Below are positions 10,199 to 18,847 of a stretch of DNA of 55,987 nucleotides, piece after piece. The position numbers and the translations under genes are program-made. The DNA is from Listeria rocourtiae FSL F6-920 (lineage in GTDB: Bacteria; Bacillota; Bacilli; Lactobacillales; Listeriaceae): positions 1 to 55,987 of the forward strand of contig NZ_AODK01000008.1 in assembly GCF_000525975.1 (NCBI RefSeq), given 5' to 3'. The first letter of the stretch is position 1. Each line of letters begins with the position of its first letter. The notes beneath the pieces were generated by a model. It was given only the letters and a program-made list of their open reading frames with translations. It did no database searches and was not told the origin of the DNA.

Positions 10199-11797
10199 TC
10201 ATTGTTTTAATTGCATTGTAAAGTTTTTATCGATTTCTGAAAAATCCTTCGTAAGCGCGTGAACCTTTATTTCCCAGCGCCCAGTCGCGTTCAAATACAA
10301 ACCATTAGCTACATACTCATTTTGCTCATTTTTCAGCACCTCAAATTCAGCTGCTTTTCCCCCACCAGATGGAGCTACTGTTAATGTTACCTTCTGAAAA
10401 TCCGTCCGAACCTGACCATCTTGATCCGTAAACACAACAAGAAAAGTATTATCTCCAACGACCGCTGGAGCAATTTTCAGAGAGACAAATCCCGATTCTG
10501 TAACAACTCTTTTCGAAAAAGATTCTGGTGGTGCTGGCGGCGGTGTCTGCACATTCGTCAAAAATGCCGCAACTCCAAGAATAATCAGGCCAATTCCAAA
10601 TTCCGCTACAATTGTTTTAGTCGATATCATTTTGCCAGTTTGTCGCATGTACAAATAATGAATGAAACCAAGTGCCCCCATCACAAGAAACAGTGCAATT
10701 TTCACCAAAATAAGCTTACCATACAGCGTCGTAAATAGTTTTGACATCGAGCCTAAATTCATTACACTCATGAGCAATCCGCTCACGATAATCAGGCCTA
10801 CAAAACTTGCCGCCCATGGGCTAAACCGGTTCCAGACAGCCATTATATCCGGTTGTTTGCGCATAAGTATAAATAGTACCACGATGCCACCAACCCAAGC
10901 CGCAGCACTCACAAGATGTAAAAAATCCATTGGAATCGCAACTGCCTTATCAGGACTTCCAGCAGCATGCCCTTGCGATGCCTTCGCAAACAATAATACC
11001 ATAAAAAAGATAAGCGGTACTAACCACAACCAAATTTTATCCAGCCTTTTTTTCCGGAAAATAAAAAATAAACTAAACATCAAAACTAATAAACTCACCA
11101 TCTGAATCAGCCACAGGTGACCAATTCCAGATGTTCGAACCAACTGACCCATCGTTGCAAAATCCAAACCGCTTCCACCTGTATAAATATGCACTTGTAG
11201 CGGTAAAAATAATAACAGACCCAAAACGAGTAACCCTAGTCCAATTTGCAATATACGAATCGTTCTTTGACGCAATACAGTGCTAATCTCCATTCTATTC
11301 AACGCCAAGAAAAACAATAAAACACCTGCTACTAAACTAAAACCTATGTACAAAATAACTTTTACAATCGTGCTTGGCCATGACGATATTGTATTCGCCT
11401 TAACATCTGTAAAGCTCTGATTCGTATCGCCAACCTTAAATGAAATAACACCAGAAACAGGATGCCCATCAGCCGATACAACTCTCCATTCCACACTGTA
11501 CACATCATCAGGTAAATCTTTTAACAAACCAATTTCAACCACATGGTCATTCTCCGGATTAATAGATGCTGCCCCTTTCTCAAAACGCTTTCCTTCCGAA
11601 TTTCTAACAATCACAGAAGGATATTCATTTTGAATCATCTCCGTAAATGTTAACATCACTTTTTCCGGTGCCTTAGTAACCGTCGATTGATCCTTGGGCG
11701 TCGAACTTTGCAAATAAGCGTGCGCCTCAGCAACTGTAGTTGGCATTAAAAATAAACAGATCGCAACAACCAAGCCAATGCTCCAAAATCGCCTCAT
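10199..11797 (-). CDS. ycnJ: CopC-CopD fusion copper transport protein (YcnJ)
   Basis: About 532 residues. A signal peptide ends at AEA, then HAYLQSSTPKDQ begins a CopC domain, with the second copper motif region SADGHPVSGVISF. Eight or so transmembrane helices form the CopD part (from WPSTIVKVILYIGFSLVAGVLLFFL to FGIGLIILGVAAFLTNV). A C-terminal extracytoplasmic domain follows a PPPAPPE linker. In Bacillus YcnJ imports copper under limitation. The start at ATG 11797 is chosen because AGGGAGGTG sits upstream; a GTG at 11809 lies inside that site. Its stop overlaps the alternative upstream ATG of ycnI. Confidence 0.9.
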   Translation of the reverse strand: MRRFWSIGLVVAICLFLMPTTVAEAHAYLQSSTPKDQSTVTKAPEKVMLTFTEMIQNEYPSVIVRNSEGKRFEKGAASINPENDHVVEIGLLKDLPDDVYSVEWRVVSADGHPVSGVISFKVGDTNQSFTDVKANTISSWPSTIVKVILYIGFSLVAGVLLFFLALNRMEISTVLRQRTIRILQIGLGLLVLGLLLFLPLQVHIYTGGSGLDFATMGQLVRTSGIGHLWLIQMVSLLVLMFSLFFIFRKKRLDKIWLWLVPLIFFMVLLFAKASQGHAAGSPDKAVAIPMDFLHLVSAAAWVGGIVVLFILMRKQPDIMAVWNRFSPWAASFVGLIIVSGLLMSVMNLGSMSKLFTTLYGKLILVKIALFLVMGALGFIHYLYMRQTGKMISTKTIVAEFGIGLIILGVAAFLTNVQTPPPAPPESFSKRVVTESGFVSLKIAPAVVGDNTFLVVFTDQDGQVRTDFQKVTLTVAPSGGGKAAEFEVLKNEQNEYVANGLYLNATGRWEIKVHALTKDFSEIDKNFTMQLKQ

Positions 11798-11873
11798 CCT
11801 TGCATACACCTCCCTTTCACCATCTATTCTCTACGATACCACGCGATTCACCTTTACGACATTAATTTGCTTC

Positions 11874-11908
11874 ATAAAAAAGTTGAGAGCCTCATCTGAG
11901 AGACTCCC
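11874..11908 (-). terminator. Terminator of the WxL operon
   Basis: Nine-pair stem (11885-11893 with 11900-11908, two G-T pairs), six-base loop, T6 tail on the minus strand. Confidence 0.8.
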
Positions 11909-11930
11909 ACTAAACTTCTCCACTCCAAAA

Positions 11931-11951
11931 TTCGTGTGTACGCGACACGAA
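11931..11951. repeat. Perfect 7-bp inverted repeat near the end of the WxL operon
   Basis: TTCGTGT (11931-11937) and ACACGAA (11945-11951) around a 7-base loop. It lies between the WxL stop and the operon terminator. Only four T's follow, so it may be a weak first terminator or an RNA 3' end hairpin. Confidence 0.5.
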
Positions 11952-11976
11952 CTTTGATGTATTGAAGTTGTCCTAT

Positions 11977-12645
11977 TTAATTAGATGGATCGGCAACAAT
12001 ATTCCAATTAAGAGATGCTTTATAGTCTCCTGCCTTTGCATCGCTTGGAATCACTAGCGCAACACCTTCTGTCCCGCCAAGCAAAATAGAGTTTGAACCC
12101 ATGCCACCTTCTTCATCAGCCTTTGCAATATCAATTTCATCTCCATCACCATGAAGACTTCCACCAGCTGTTGTAATTTTCTCGTCTGCTCCATTATATA
12201 TAGGCTTAAACTGTAATTCAGCACCTTCTACTAACTCGCCAGTTTGCGATACTTTAAGTGTCCACCCTTCACCAGTTCCACGTAAATCAGCTACGTTAAT
12301 AAAAGCAGGAATCTCAGTATCACCAATAGTATCGGCTTTCGAAAAAATCTTCGCTTCCCTACCTGTTAGCATATGATTATCAAATTTCAAGTCCGATACA
12401 TAGTTGATACGTAGCGGGCCTTCAATCGGATTTGTTGGAACCTCTGGAATCTCTGGCAATTCCGGATCAATCGGATTAACAATTGGCGGGTCTACAATTC
12501 CAGTCCCAGGCAATACATTCACCGTAGCCTCACTTGTTGCATTGTCTGCACCGTCAAATTCTGCTGCACCAACACTCGCCGTGTAAGCGCTAATCGTAAC
12601 TCCAAAAGCCGCTAATCCTACCATCATCTTGTTTTGCTTCATCAT
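11977..12645 (-). CDS. WxL-domain cell surface protein
   Basis: 222 residues. A signal peptide (MMVGLAAFGVTISAYTASVGAAE) is followed by a Pro-rich linker (PPIVNPIDPELPEIPEVP) and a C-terminal WxL domain. The domain shows the two tryptophan motifs, WTLKVSQTGEL and the terminal LNWNIVADPSN. WxL proteins bind peptidoglycan non-covalently and form complexes with DUF916-type and LPXTG-type partners, both present upstream in this operon. The start has AGAGG eight bases upstream and immediately follows the stop of the LPXTG gene. Last gene of the operon. Confidence 0.9.
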   Translation of the reverse strand: MMKQNKMMVGLAAFGVTISAYTASVGAAEFDGADNATSEATVNVLPGTGIVDPPIVNPIDPELPEIPEVPTNPIEGPLRINYVSDLKFDNHMLTGREAKIFSKADTIGDTEIPAFINVADLRGTGEGWTLKVSQTGELVEGAELQFKPIYNGADEKITTAGGSLHGDGDEIDIAKADEEGGMGSNSILLGGTEGVALVIPSDAKAGDYKASLNWNIVADPSN

Positions 12646-12954
12646 CTAATTAACCTCTTCCATTCTTTTATTTCCCATTTTCACCAAAAATATAAAACTG
12701 AATAAAATTAATATTCCGCCTATAATATATGAAAAAACAGAATTATTTGCATCTCCAGTTACAGGTAGTCGTATATCATTCCTTGGAATTTCTCTTGGTT
12801 TCTTTATCTCTTGTTTTGGCTGTTCCAAAATACGTATATTAACATCCGATTTACCTGCGCTTGCTTCTACATATTGATGATCTGAAATTCCGAGTGAAAC
12901 CATAATCACAAATAGCATGCCTATGCAAATACTCGAATTTCTTCGTCTGATCAA
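12646..12954 (-). CDS. Tiny LPXTG cell-wall-anchored protein
   Basis: 102 residues. N-terminal signal sequence (ICIGMLFVIMVSLGISDHQYVEA), an exposed stretch of only about 40 residues, then a sortase motif LPVTGD, a hydrophobic span (YIIGGILILFSFIFLV) and a charged tail (KMGNKRMEEVN). It should be linked to peptidoglycan by sortase A. Such short LPXTG proteins are standard members of WxL loci. The start is a TTG seven bases after GGGAGG, overlapping the stop of the preceding small gene; the ATG of the WxL gene follows its stop directly. Confidence 0.88.
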   Translation of the reverse strand: MIRRRNSSICIGMLFVIMVSLGISDHQYVEASAGKSDVNIRILEQPKQEIKKPREIPRNDIRLPVTGDANNSVFSYIIGGILILFSFIFLVKMGNKRMEEVN

Positions 12955-13145
12955 AAGCTCACCTCCCTTCCTGCTAATTTTTCAGCAATATAGCTGCCCT
13001 GTTCCGTAAATCCTTTAAAAACAACATACTCATCGTGAAACTCCGCCTCAATTAAACCGATAAAGTCTAAACAAATCATCTGATCATACACCTCACCTCT
13101 GAATGTCTGCTCTTGCTTATCATGTAAAAATAAGAAATTATTCAT
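12951..13145 (-). CDS. Small cytosolic protein B of the WxL operon, unknown
   Basis: 64 residues starting MNNFLFLHDKQEQTFRGEVY and ending GSYIAEKLAGREVSF. There is no signal peptide or transmembrane segment, so it should stay in the cytosol, unlike its neighbours. The C-terminal part (IGLIEAEFHDEYVVFKGFTE) looks like the beta-wing end of a winged-helix protein, but that is a weak impression. The start at 13145 follows GGTGAAAGG. It overlaps the next gene and follows protein A by about 8 bases, so it is embedded in the operon. I do not recognise a named family. Confidence 0.6.
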   Translation of the reverse strand: MNNFLFLHDKQEQTFRGEVYDQMICLDFIGLIEAEFHDEYVVFKGFTEQGSYIAEKLAGREVSF

Positions 13146-13153
13146 CCTTTCAC

Positions 13154-13366
13154 CTACTCCGGTCTTAAATATAGTCCAACATCCCATTCATCAATATTCT
13201 TAATCTTCACTGCATCAAAATGCTGAAACTTCTTTTCTAAAATTTGTCGCGGGCTCAGATCTCCATGTTCGTGCACAGCAATCCAACGATTATGACACTG
13301 ATTCCGCCAATCTGTAAATTCTACCTGAAAAATGGCAATATCATCAAAATGGTGATCAATTCTCAT
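13154..13366 (-). CDS. Small cytosolic protein A of the WxL operon, unknown
   Basis: 70 residues (MRIDHHFDDIAIFQVEFTDW ... DVGLYLRPE), acidic, His-rich near the start, no signal peptide or membrane span. The ATG at 13366 has AGGAG eight bases upstream and lies inside the 3' end of the DUF916 gene, so translation is coupled. Function unknown. Placement between the DUF916 and LPXTG genes in the same direction suggests a role tied to the WxL complex, but the predicted cytosolic location is unexpected. Confidence 0.6.
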   Translation of the reverse strand: MRIDHHFDDIAIFQVEFTDWRNQCHNRWIAVHEHGDLSPRQILEKKFQHFDAVKIKNIDEWDVGLYLRPE

Positions 13367-14390
13367 TTTCTTCACTCCTCAATTTTATTTCTAGTTTTTT
13401 CTTCGTCACATGTTGTCTCCAAAACATGAAAATGACAAGTCCTAATAAAATGGCAATCGCTACAAGAAAACCAATCGTTGACCAGCCACCCTTGTCTAAA
13501 TCCAAAGCCGTGTCATTTAAGTCATTTGCCGTTTCCTTATCTATTTTAAAATTACGTTCCCAAGACCACGTATCTTTCCCAGACATAGCTGTCATTTTCA
13601 AGGTATAGTTGCCAGGCTTTAACGGTTGATTTCGTGTGTGAATAGCATAGTCAAAATTCGAGTTGGGCGCCATCCTCAGTTTTTCCGACTTCTGCTCAAA
13701 TAATATTTTACTACCATTTTCGCGATAAACCTCGGACTTAATCGCTAAATCCCGCAAAATCATCGCCTGATCATTTTGTAAATTTGCCATAATTTTATTG
13801 CGATAATTTTGTTGACCTGCCTTGATTTCACCTAAGTTTAAATTCGGTTTGACCAGCGTATCGTTTTGCGAAAGCACAGCTCCAATCGTGTATGAAAAGC
13901 GATTTTGCAATTTTCCAGTAGCAGTAGCATTTTCCCCTGACTCCTTTTCCGAAAAAACAAGTCCACCTAAAATCACGCCATCCATTTTTTCATTTGGCAT
14001 TTTCACATTGATTTTAGCCATGGCTTTCGATTTTGCCTTCACCGTTATTTCCTTCGTCAAAACTTCTGTAATCGCCCCAAAACCATGTTGCAATGATTTA
14101 TCTAATGGCTTATTCGTAGCATTATAATCTACAATACCGTTACCATTTGTGAAAGCCGAATTCGCCGCCACTAAAATCGTTATATCCTTTCCTGTTGCAT
14201 TATGAAGCGCCACTTCCAATACTTGCTGCTGACCTTGCTTCATTTTCAAATCAAAATAACTCGTTGCCTTCCCCTGCTGATTTTTTGGTAAAACTGCTTT
14301 TACAGAAAAAGCTGGCTCCTCAGCCAAAACCGGAATCTTCATCACGTTAATACCTATACAACATAATAATACTATTACCAATTTCTTCAT
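13356..14390 (-). CDS. DUF916/DUF3324 WxL-interacting membrane protein
   Basis: 344 residues. Signal peptide (LVIVLLCCIGINVMKIPVLA), then a DUF916 domain (AFSVKAVLPKNQQGKATSYFDLKMKQ ... NSAFTNGNGIVDYN), a DUF3324 domain (about 160-290), and a C-terminal transmembrane helix (WSTIGFLVAIAILLGLVIFMFW) with a basic cytosolic tail. Such proteins are the membrane-anchored partners of WxL proteins and bind peptidoglycan and the WxL protein. Located 18 bases after the regulator gene and overlapping the next small gene by 11 bases. Confidence 0.9.
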   Translation of the reverse strand: MKKLVIVLLCCIGINVMKIPVLAEEPAFSVKAVLPKNQQGKATSYFDLKMKQGQQQVLEVALHNATGKDITILVAANSAFTNGNGIVDYNATNKPLDKSLQHGFGAITEVLTKEITVKAKSKAMAKINVKMPNEKMDGVILGGLVFSEKESGENATATGKLQNRFSYTIGAVLSQNDTLVKPNLNLGEIKAGQQNYRNKIMANLQNDQAMILRDLAIKSEVYRENGSKILFEQKSEKLRMAPNSNFDYAIHTRNQPLKPGNYTLKMTAMSGKDTWSWERNFKIDKETANDLNDTALDLDKGGWSTIGFLVAIAILLGLVIFMFWRQHVTKKKLEIKLRSEENEN

Positions 14391-14408
14391 TTATATTCCT
14401 CCATCATT

Positions 14409-15950
14409 TTATCCTGTTATCAAATTCTCGCTGTAAGCATCGTATGTCATATGCATAATATCAGATGGCATATCCACAATCAGTTTATTAATGAATTCAA
14501 GCTCCCGAACTGTCGGAAAGGGGGAAATGCGTAATGATAGACAATTATTCAGATTTTCCTCAATATCATAATTATGCAAAAATATATCCACACCTCGCTC
14601 CTGAATCGCCTCTTCCGTAATCTCTTCATTAAAAAGAAAATCATACTTCACACCATGCGGTATATGTTGCCTCACTCGTGTCATTAAGTAGTTCATATAG
14701 GTTGACTCTCCCGAAAAAGAAAACAAAATCTTCTTATTTCGATAATTTTCTTCCCCACGATACGCACAGGTCAACATTGTAAGGCTCACCGCCACGTCTT
14801 CCCGATACGCAATTGGCAAACCTTTCACATGTTTATTTTGCGTCAATTGATTCAGCCAATAGCGATACGTATATGGATATTCTGATTTCGTATACACATT
14901 TAGCTCATACGAATTTTTTTGAAAAACAGCTGTTATTTGCGTTAAAAGAGCAAGATTTTCTGTAAAAGCGATAAAGCTCGTATGTGCATGTTCCAATTTT
15001 CGATCCGGTATGCCTAAATGCTTCAAGTGCCTTTCGTCAAACAAATCCTCATACATTTTCACACAATCATTCTTCCGACGCATCCGAAAATGTTTGCCAT
15101 CATTCAATTTATAAACAACGCTATCCAAACAAATAATGTACGCATACACCATTTCATCATCGGGAATATTGCCAAATTCAAAATTCGCCATCAATTCATT
15201 TTCATACAACTGCTGAAAAACCTGAAAGCTCTTTTTATTTAAAATTTCCTCTTTTAACTTTGCATTTAGCTTAATATAATTCCCGTTTTCTATTCGTTGT
15301 GTAATAACTCCCAACCAAGAAACAACACGGTGATAATCCAAGTGCAACACTCGATTGAAGCGATTTTCTGCTTTTTCTAACATCTTTTTATAAAATACCG
15401 AAATCGCCTTCTTATCCTCAGCTCTTGCCGACATCACATCGGTTTGTTTCCGCTGATTCAAATAACTAAAATAAAAACAACGAATATCGCTTTCCTTTCC
15501 AGCAAGCTGAAGCGGAGCCATCTCCAAATGTAACTTATACGGCTTAATAATTTTCACAAGCGTATTCGTATATCGGCGTAAAGTCATTTCAGAAATCCAT
15601 AACTTCTCACTCCACTGCGCCACTGAAAAATGCTCTCCACGAAACATCGCATCCAAAATTTGAAACAACGGACTGTTGCCGATAAAGCTTTGGATAAAGT
15701 CGCTGATAGAAAAAGTCGCCTTCCATTCTAATAAAATACTCTTATTACCAATATTAGCAAGCCACACACCATCTGGGAATACATCCTCTAGAATTTCTAA
15801 GTCTTTCTTCAACGTTTTTATGCTGACATTAACAACATCTGCTAGTTCCTCGATTGTGCTTGGATGGCGAGACTTTACAAGATAGTCTAACAAAATAACT
15901 AATCGCTTATTCTTTTTATCTGTCAGCAAATCTAAATATAGTTTGTTCAT
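14409..15950 (-). CDS. Mga-like transcriptional regulator
   Basis: 513-residue regulator. Two helix-turn-helix domains lie at the N-terminus (HPSTIEELADVVNVSIKTLKKDLEIL, about 30-55; FSVAQWSEKLWISEMTLRRY, about 105-125). The long remainder has PRD-like helical parts and an EIIB-like C-terminus, as in the Mga/AtxA group. Such proteins often control surface genes in response to sugar phosphotransferase signals. It is the first gene of the operon, so it probably controls its own expression with the WxL genes. The ATG at 15950 has AGGAGGAG just upstream; a TTG start 18 bases earlier would translate that site. Confidence 0.82.
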   Translation of the reverse strand: MNKLYLDLLTDKKNKRLVILLDYLVKSRHPSTIEELADVVNVSIKTLKKDLEILEDVFPDGVWLANIGNKSILLEWKATFSISDFIQSFIGNSPLFQILDAMFRGEHFSVAQWSEKLWISEMTLRRYTNTLVKIIKPYKLHLEMAPLQLAGKESDIRCFYFSYLNQRKQTDVMSARAEDKKAISVFYKKMLEKAENRFNRVLHLDYHRVVSWLGVITQRIENGNYIKLNAKLKEEILNKKSFQVFQQLYENELMANFEFGNIPDDEMVYAYIICLDSVVYKLNDGKHFRMRRKNDCVKMYEDLFDERHLKHLGIPDRKLEHAHTSFIAFTENLALLTQITAVFQKNSYELNVYTKSEYPYTYRYWLNQLTQNKHVKGLPIAYREDVAVSLTMLTCAYRGEENYRNKKILFSFSGESTYMNYLMTRVRQHIPHGVKYDFLFNEEITEEAIQERGVDIFLHNYDIEENLNNCLSLRISPFPTVRELEFINKLIVDMPSDIMHMTYDAYSENLITG

Positions 15951-15975
15951 TTTTTCTCCTCCTCGCAAGAACCTT

Positions 15976-16005
15976 ATTATTTCATTTTTTAGGTATGTTT
16001 TTCAA
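15976..16005 (-). promoter_or_regulatory. Promoter of the Mga-WxL operon
   Basis: On the minus strand TTGAAA (16000-16005) and AATAAT (15976-15981) are 18 bases apart, about 25 bases before the start codon. A further TGGTATAAA extended -10 lies upstream near 16075. Confidence 0.5.
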
Positions 16006-16096
16006 TAACTTTTTTTTTCTTCATTTTGGAATAAAGCTATGCCTGTGCTCATCATGACTTACCATCATTTGTTCTTTATACCATAAAACTGGGCAA

Positions 16097-16151
16097 AATA
16101 AAACTGGAATAGCGAGGATGTACATGCATATCCTAACCATTCCAGTCTTTT
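16097..16151 (-). terminator. Terminator downstream of nagR
   Basis: Outer arms ACTGGAAT (16103-16110) and ATTCCAGT (16139-16146), inner arms AGGAT/ATCCT, and a T-rich tail on the minus strand. Confidence 0.85.
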
Positions 16152-16872
16152 ATTGTTTCACTCGCGCTACGAATTGAAAACGATTTCCAACATATTGCGA
16201 ACGTGTAAATTCAAACGGACTACCGTCTTGCAAAAAGGTAATTTGACGTAATTTCATCACCGGCGAGCCAAGCTTTACATCCAAATATGGCGCCACTTTT
16301 TCAGAGACAAGCCCTGCTTCCATAATTTGTTCTGCTTCCCCGATATTCTGACCTAATTTCGATAAAATAGCCTCATAAAGCGAATCCATAATATCTTCTT
16401 TGTTCAGTAATGAAGCAATATTTTCAGGTACAACAACGACTTCAAATAAAATCGGTATTTTATCGCCATAACGTATTCGCTCAATCCGCATCACATTACT
16501 ATCCTCAGGCAACTGCAACGCCTCACGTTCTTGTGTACTAGCAGGCCTAATACCATAAGACACAATCCGCGAAGATGGTGTCTTCCCCTCATGGATCATC
16601 AAATTCGTGAAACTCGTAACAGCTTCTAAATGTTCTGTCATCTTTTTCTCAGCAATATATGTCCCAGCTCCCACACGGCGCTGCAAAATTGTATCATCCA
16701 CAAGACCTTGAATCGCTTGGCGCACAGTCATACGGCTTACATGAAACATCTCGGCTAACTGCCGTTCAGCCGGAATTGCCTTACCTACTTGCCACGTACC
16801 ATCTTCAATTTTCTGCTTAATTTCACCCTGAATTTGAATATAAATCGGTATCCCTGATGATTTATCTATCAT
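16150..16872 (-). CDS. nagR: GntR-family (HutC/YvoA) regulator of GlcNAc use
   Basis: 240-residue GntR protein. Winged helix at 1-70 (IPIYIQIQGEIKQKIEDGTW ... HVSRMTVRQAIQGLVD ... GAGTYIAE) and a UTRA effector domain after it (SSRIVSYGIRPASTQEREAL ... FLQDGSPFEFTRSQYVGNRFQF). YvoA/NagR in Bacillus represses nag genes and is released by GlcN-6-P or GlcNAc-6-P. The ATG at 16872 has AAGGTG eight bases upstream; the longer form to 16923 has no such support and runs into a hairpin. Third gene of nagA-nagB-nagR. Confidence 0.88.
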   Translation of the reverse strand: MIDKSSGIPIYIQIQGEIKQKIEDGTWQVGKAIPAERQLAEMFHVSRMTVRQAIQGLVDDTILQRRVGAGTYIAEKKMTEHLEAVTSFTNLMIHEGKTPSSRIVSYGIRPASTQEREALQLPEDSNVMRIERIRYGDKIPILFEVVVVPENIASLLNKEDIMDSLYEAILSKLGQNIGEAEQIMEAGLVSEKVAPYLDVKLGSPVMKLRQITFLQDGSPFEFTRSQYVGNRFQFVARVKQ

Positions 16873-16910
16873 TTTATTTACACCTTCTTTTTTGTAGAAG
16901 TGAAGTATAA

Positions 16911-16957
16911 CATAAAACCCCAAGCTACGCCATTCTGTGAACGATTTAGCTTGGGGT
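16911..16957 (-). terminator. Hairpin between nagB and nagR
   Basis: Perfect 10-bp arms ACCCCAAGCT (16917-16926) and AGCTTGGGGT (16948-16957) with a 21-base loop, followed on the minus strand by a weak T-rich tail. Probably a partial terminator that lowers nagR expression relative to nagAB. Confidence 0.65.
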
Positions 16958-16967
16958 CATCATTACT

Positions 16968-17672
16968 TTATAAAAGAGATGCCGCTGCTTTATCGACTAC
17001 AATCGTCACATCTGGGTGATTTTGTAAAACAGATGCCGGAATGCTTTCATCAACTTTACCTTCTACTGTATCTTTAATCGCCTGCGCCTTGCTTTCGCCA
17101 AACGCTAGCAAAATAATCTTCTTAGCACCCATAATAGACTTAATTCCCATCGAATAAGCATGTGTTGGTACATCCTCTTCGCGCTCAAAATAAATTTTGT
17201 TTGATTCACGCGTTGACTCTGCTAACAAAACTTTATGCGTTGGCGTTTCAAAAGACGTACCCGGCTCATTAAAGCCAATATGTGCGTTCGTACCAATTCC
17301 TAAAACTTGAATATCAATTGGATGATCCGCTAAAACCTGCTCATAACGTGCACATTCCGCTTCTGCATCCGATGCCAAACCGTCCGGTAAATAACTTTCT
17401 TTAAACGTTTTTTTCGAGAACAACACATCATTCATATAAAAATGGTAACTATTTGGGTCTTCTGCTGAAAGACCAACGTACTCATCCAGATTAATAGAAA
17501 CCAATGTCGACGTATCAACATCACTATTCACAAATTCTTTATATAAATCTGTCGGTGTATTTCCAGTTGCAAGGCCTAATGTTTTTGCCTCACCAGCTTT
17601 AATTGCTTTTTCAATTAATGCAAATGCCTCTTTTGATGCTTCTGCTTTCGTATCTTTTACAATAATATTCAT
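16968..17672 (-). CDS. nagB: Glucosamine-6-phosphate deaminase
   Basis: Converts glucosamine-6-phosphate to fructose-6-phosphate and ammonia, the second step of cytosolic GlcNAc-6-P use. 234 residues, the short Gram-positive NagB form. Typical motifs are LATGNTPTDLYKEFV, SINLDEYVGLSAEDPNSYHFYM (active-site Asp), LGIGTNAHIGFNEPGTSF and the C-terminal DVTIVVDKAA. It lies 16 bases after nagA in the same operon. Confidence 0.96.
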   Translation of the reverse strand: MNIIVKDTKAEASKEAFALIEKAIKAGEAKTLGLATGNTPTDLYKEFVNSDVDTSTLVSINLDEYVGLSAEDPNSYHFYMNDVLFSKKTFKESYLPDGLASDAEAECARYEQVLADHPIDIQVLGIGTNAHIGFNEPGTSFETPTHKVLLAESTRESNKIYFEREEDVPTHAYSMGIKSIMGAKKIILLAFGESKAQAIKDTVEGKVDESIPASVLQNHPDVTIVVDKAAASLL

Positions 17673-17688
17673 GATTTATTTCCTCCTA

Positions 17689-18825
17689 TTATTTACTATG
17701 CTTTTTCCCGAATGAATAGGTAGCCTGTATTTCGAGCGCATCATTCAATAGATTAAAATCAGCATCTTTGCCTACCCCAATGCCACCTTTTGAATCTAAT
17801 TTAAACTCTCTGGCTTGGTTAACCGAGGACATCAATACTGCATCTTCAATCGAGCAACCAGTGAACTTCACCATATTGCGGAAAGCATCATCATATGTTA
17901 GTACACTTCCTGCAAGTGTTCCATCTTCTAAACGAGCTTGACCATCCTTCACAAATACTTTTTGACCACCTAATTCATAGTCACCATCCGGCATTCCTTT
18001 TGCTCGCATCGCATCTGTAATAATACTAATACGTTTCGGTCCCTTTACATTATAAGCCAACTTAATCATGTCGGGATGCACATGAATGCCATCAACAATT
18101 AATTCTGCATGGATGCTTGGCTCTAGCATAACGTGCCCGACAACGCCCGGCTCGCGGTGATGCAGCGGACGACACGCATTATACATATGAGTCGCATGGC
18201 TCGCCTTACTATGCACCAACTCCGCACGAACGGCATTGGAATGCCCAACAGATGGGATAACTCCAAGCTCGATACATAAATCCTCAAAAGCAGGTGACGT
18301 ACTATGCTCTGGCGCATATGTCACTAACTTAATACGCTCCCCACTTGCCTTAAACCATTTTTTGAAGAGCTCTAAGTCAGGAGCTGTAATGTATTCTTCC
18401 GGCTGTGCTCCTTTAAATACTGGCGATACAAAAGGGCCTTCCAAATGAATCCCGCCGATTAAAGGCTCATCTTTCGCTACCTCATCAATGATCTTTAACG
18501 CATTCTCAATATTTTCACTGGACTGCGTCATTGTCGTTGGAAAATAGGTTGTTATTCCTTCATTTAACATGCCTTGTACTTGTTTTTTTAATTTCACAGG
18601 ATCTGCATCCATCGCATCGAAACCAAAACCGCCATGTGAATGAACATCGATAAATCCTGGTACTAATTTTTGACCTTTGGCGTCCACTACTTCTTCGCCT
18701 ACTACTTCTTGATAGCTTATCATCGGACCAACTTCACGCACAGTGTCGTCGAATCTCACAAAACCATCCTCGATAATAGAATCGCCTGTGTACACCGCTG
18801 CATTCTTGATTACTTTTGAAGTCAT
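17689..18825 (-). CDS. nagA: N-acetylglucosamine-6-phosphate deacetylase
   Basis: Removes acetate from GlcNAc-6-P, feeding NagB. 378 residues of the amidohydrolase superfamily. The HSHGGFGFDAMD metal motif is at about residue 61. HLEGPF carries the metal-binding Glu, VGHSNA and HATHMYNACRPLHHREPG the metal-binding His residues, and IITDAMRAKGM the catalytic Asp. First gene of nagA-nagB-nagR. Its promoter carries a dre-like operator at +1, so it should be repressed without amino sugars. Confidence 0.96.
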   Translation of the reverse strand: MTSKVIKNAAVYTGDSIIEDGFVRFDDTVREVGPMISYQEVVGEEVVDAKGQKLVPGFIDVHSHGGFGFDAMDADPVKLKKQVQGMLNEGITTYFPTTMTQSSENIENALKIIDEVAKDEPLIGGIHLEGPFVSPVFKGAQPEEYITAPDLELFKKWFKASGERIKLVTYAPEHSTSPAFEDLCIELGVIPSVGHSNAVRAELVHSKASHATHMYNACRPLHHREPGVVGHVMLEPSIHAELIVDGIHVHPDMIKLAYNVKGPKRISIITDAMRAKGMPDGDYELGGQKVFVKDGQARLEDGTLAGSVLTYDDAFRNMVKFTGCSIEDAVLMSSVNQAREFKLDSKGGIGVGKDADFNLLNDALEIQATYSFGKKHSK

Positions 18826-18847
18826 TAAAAATCATCCCTTCTATAAA

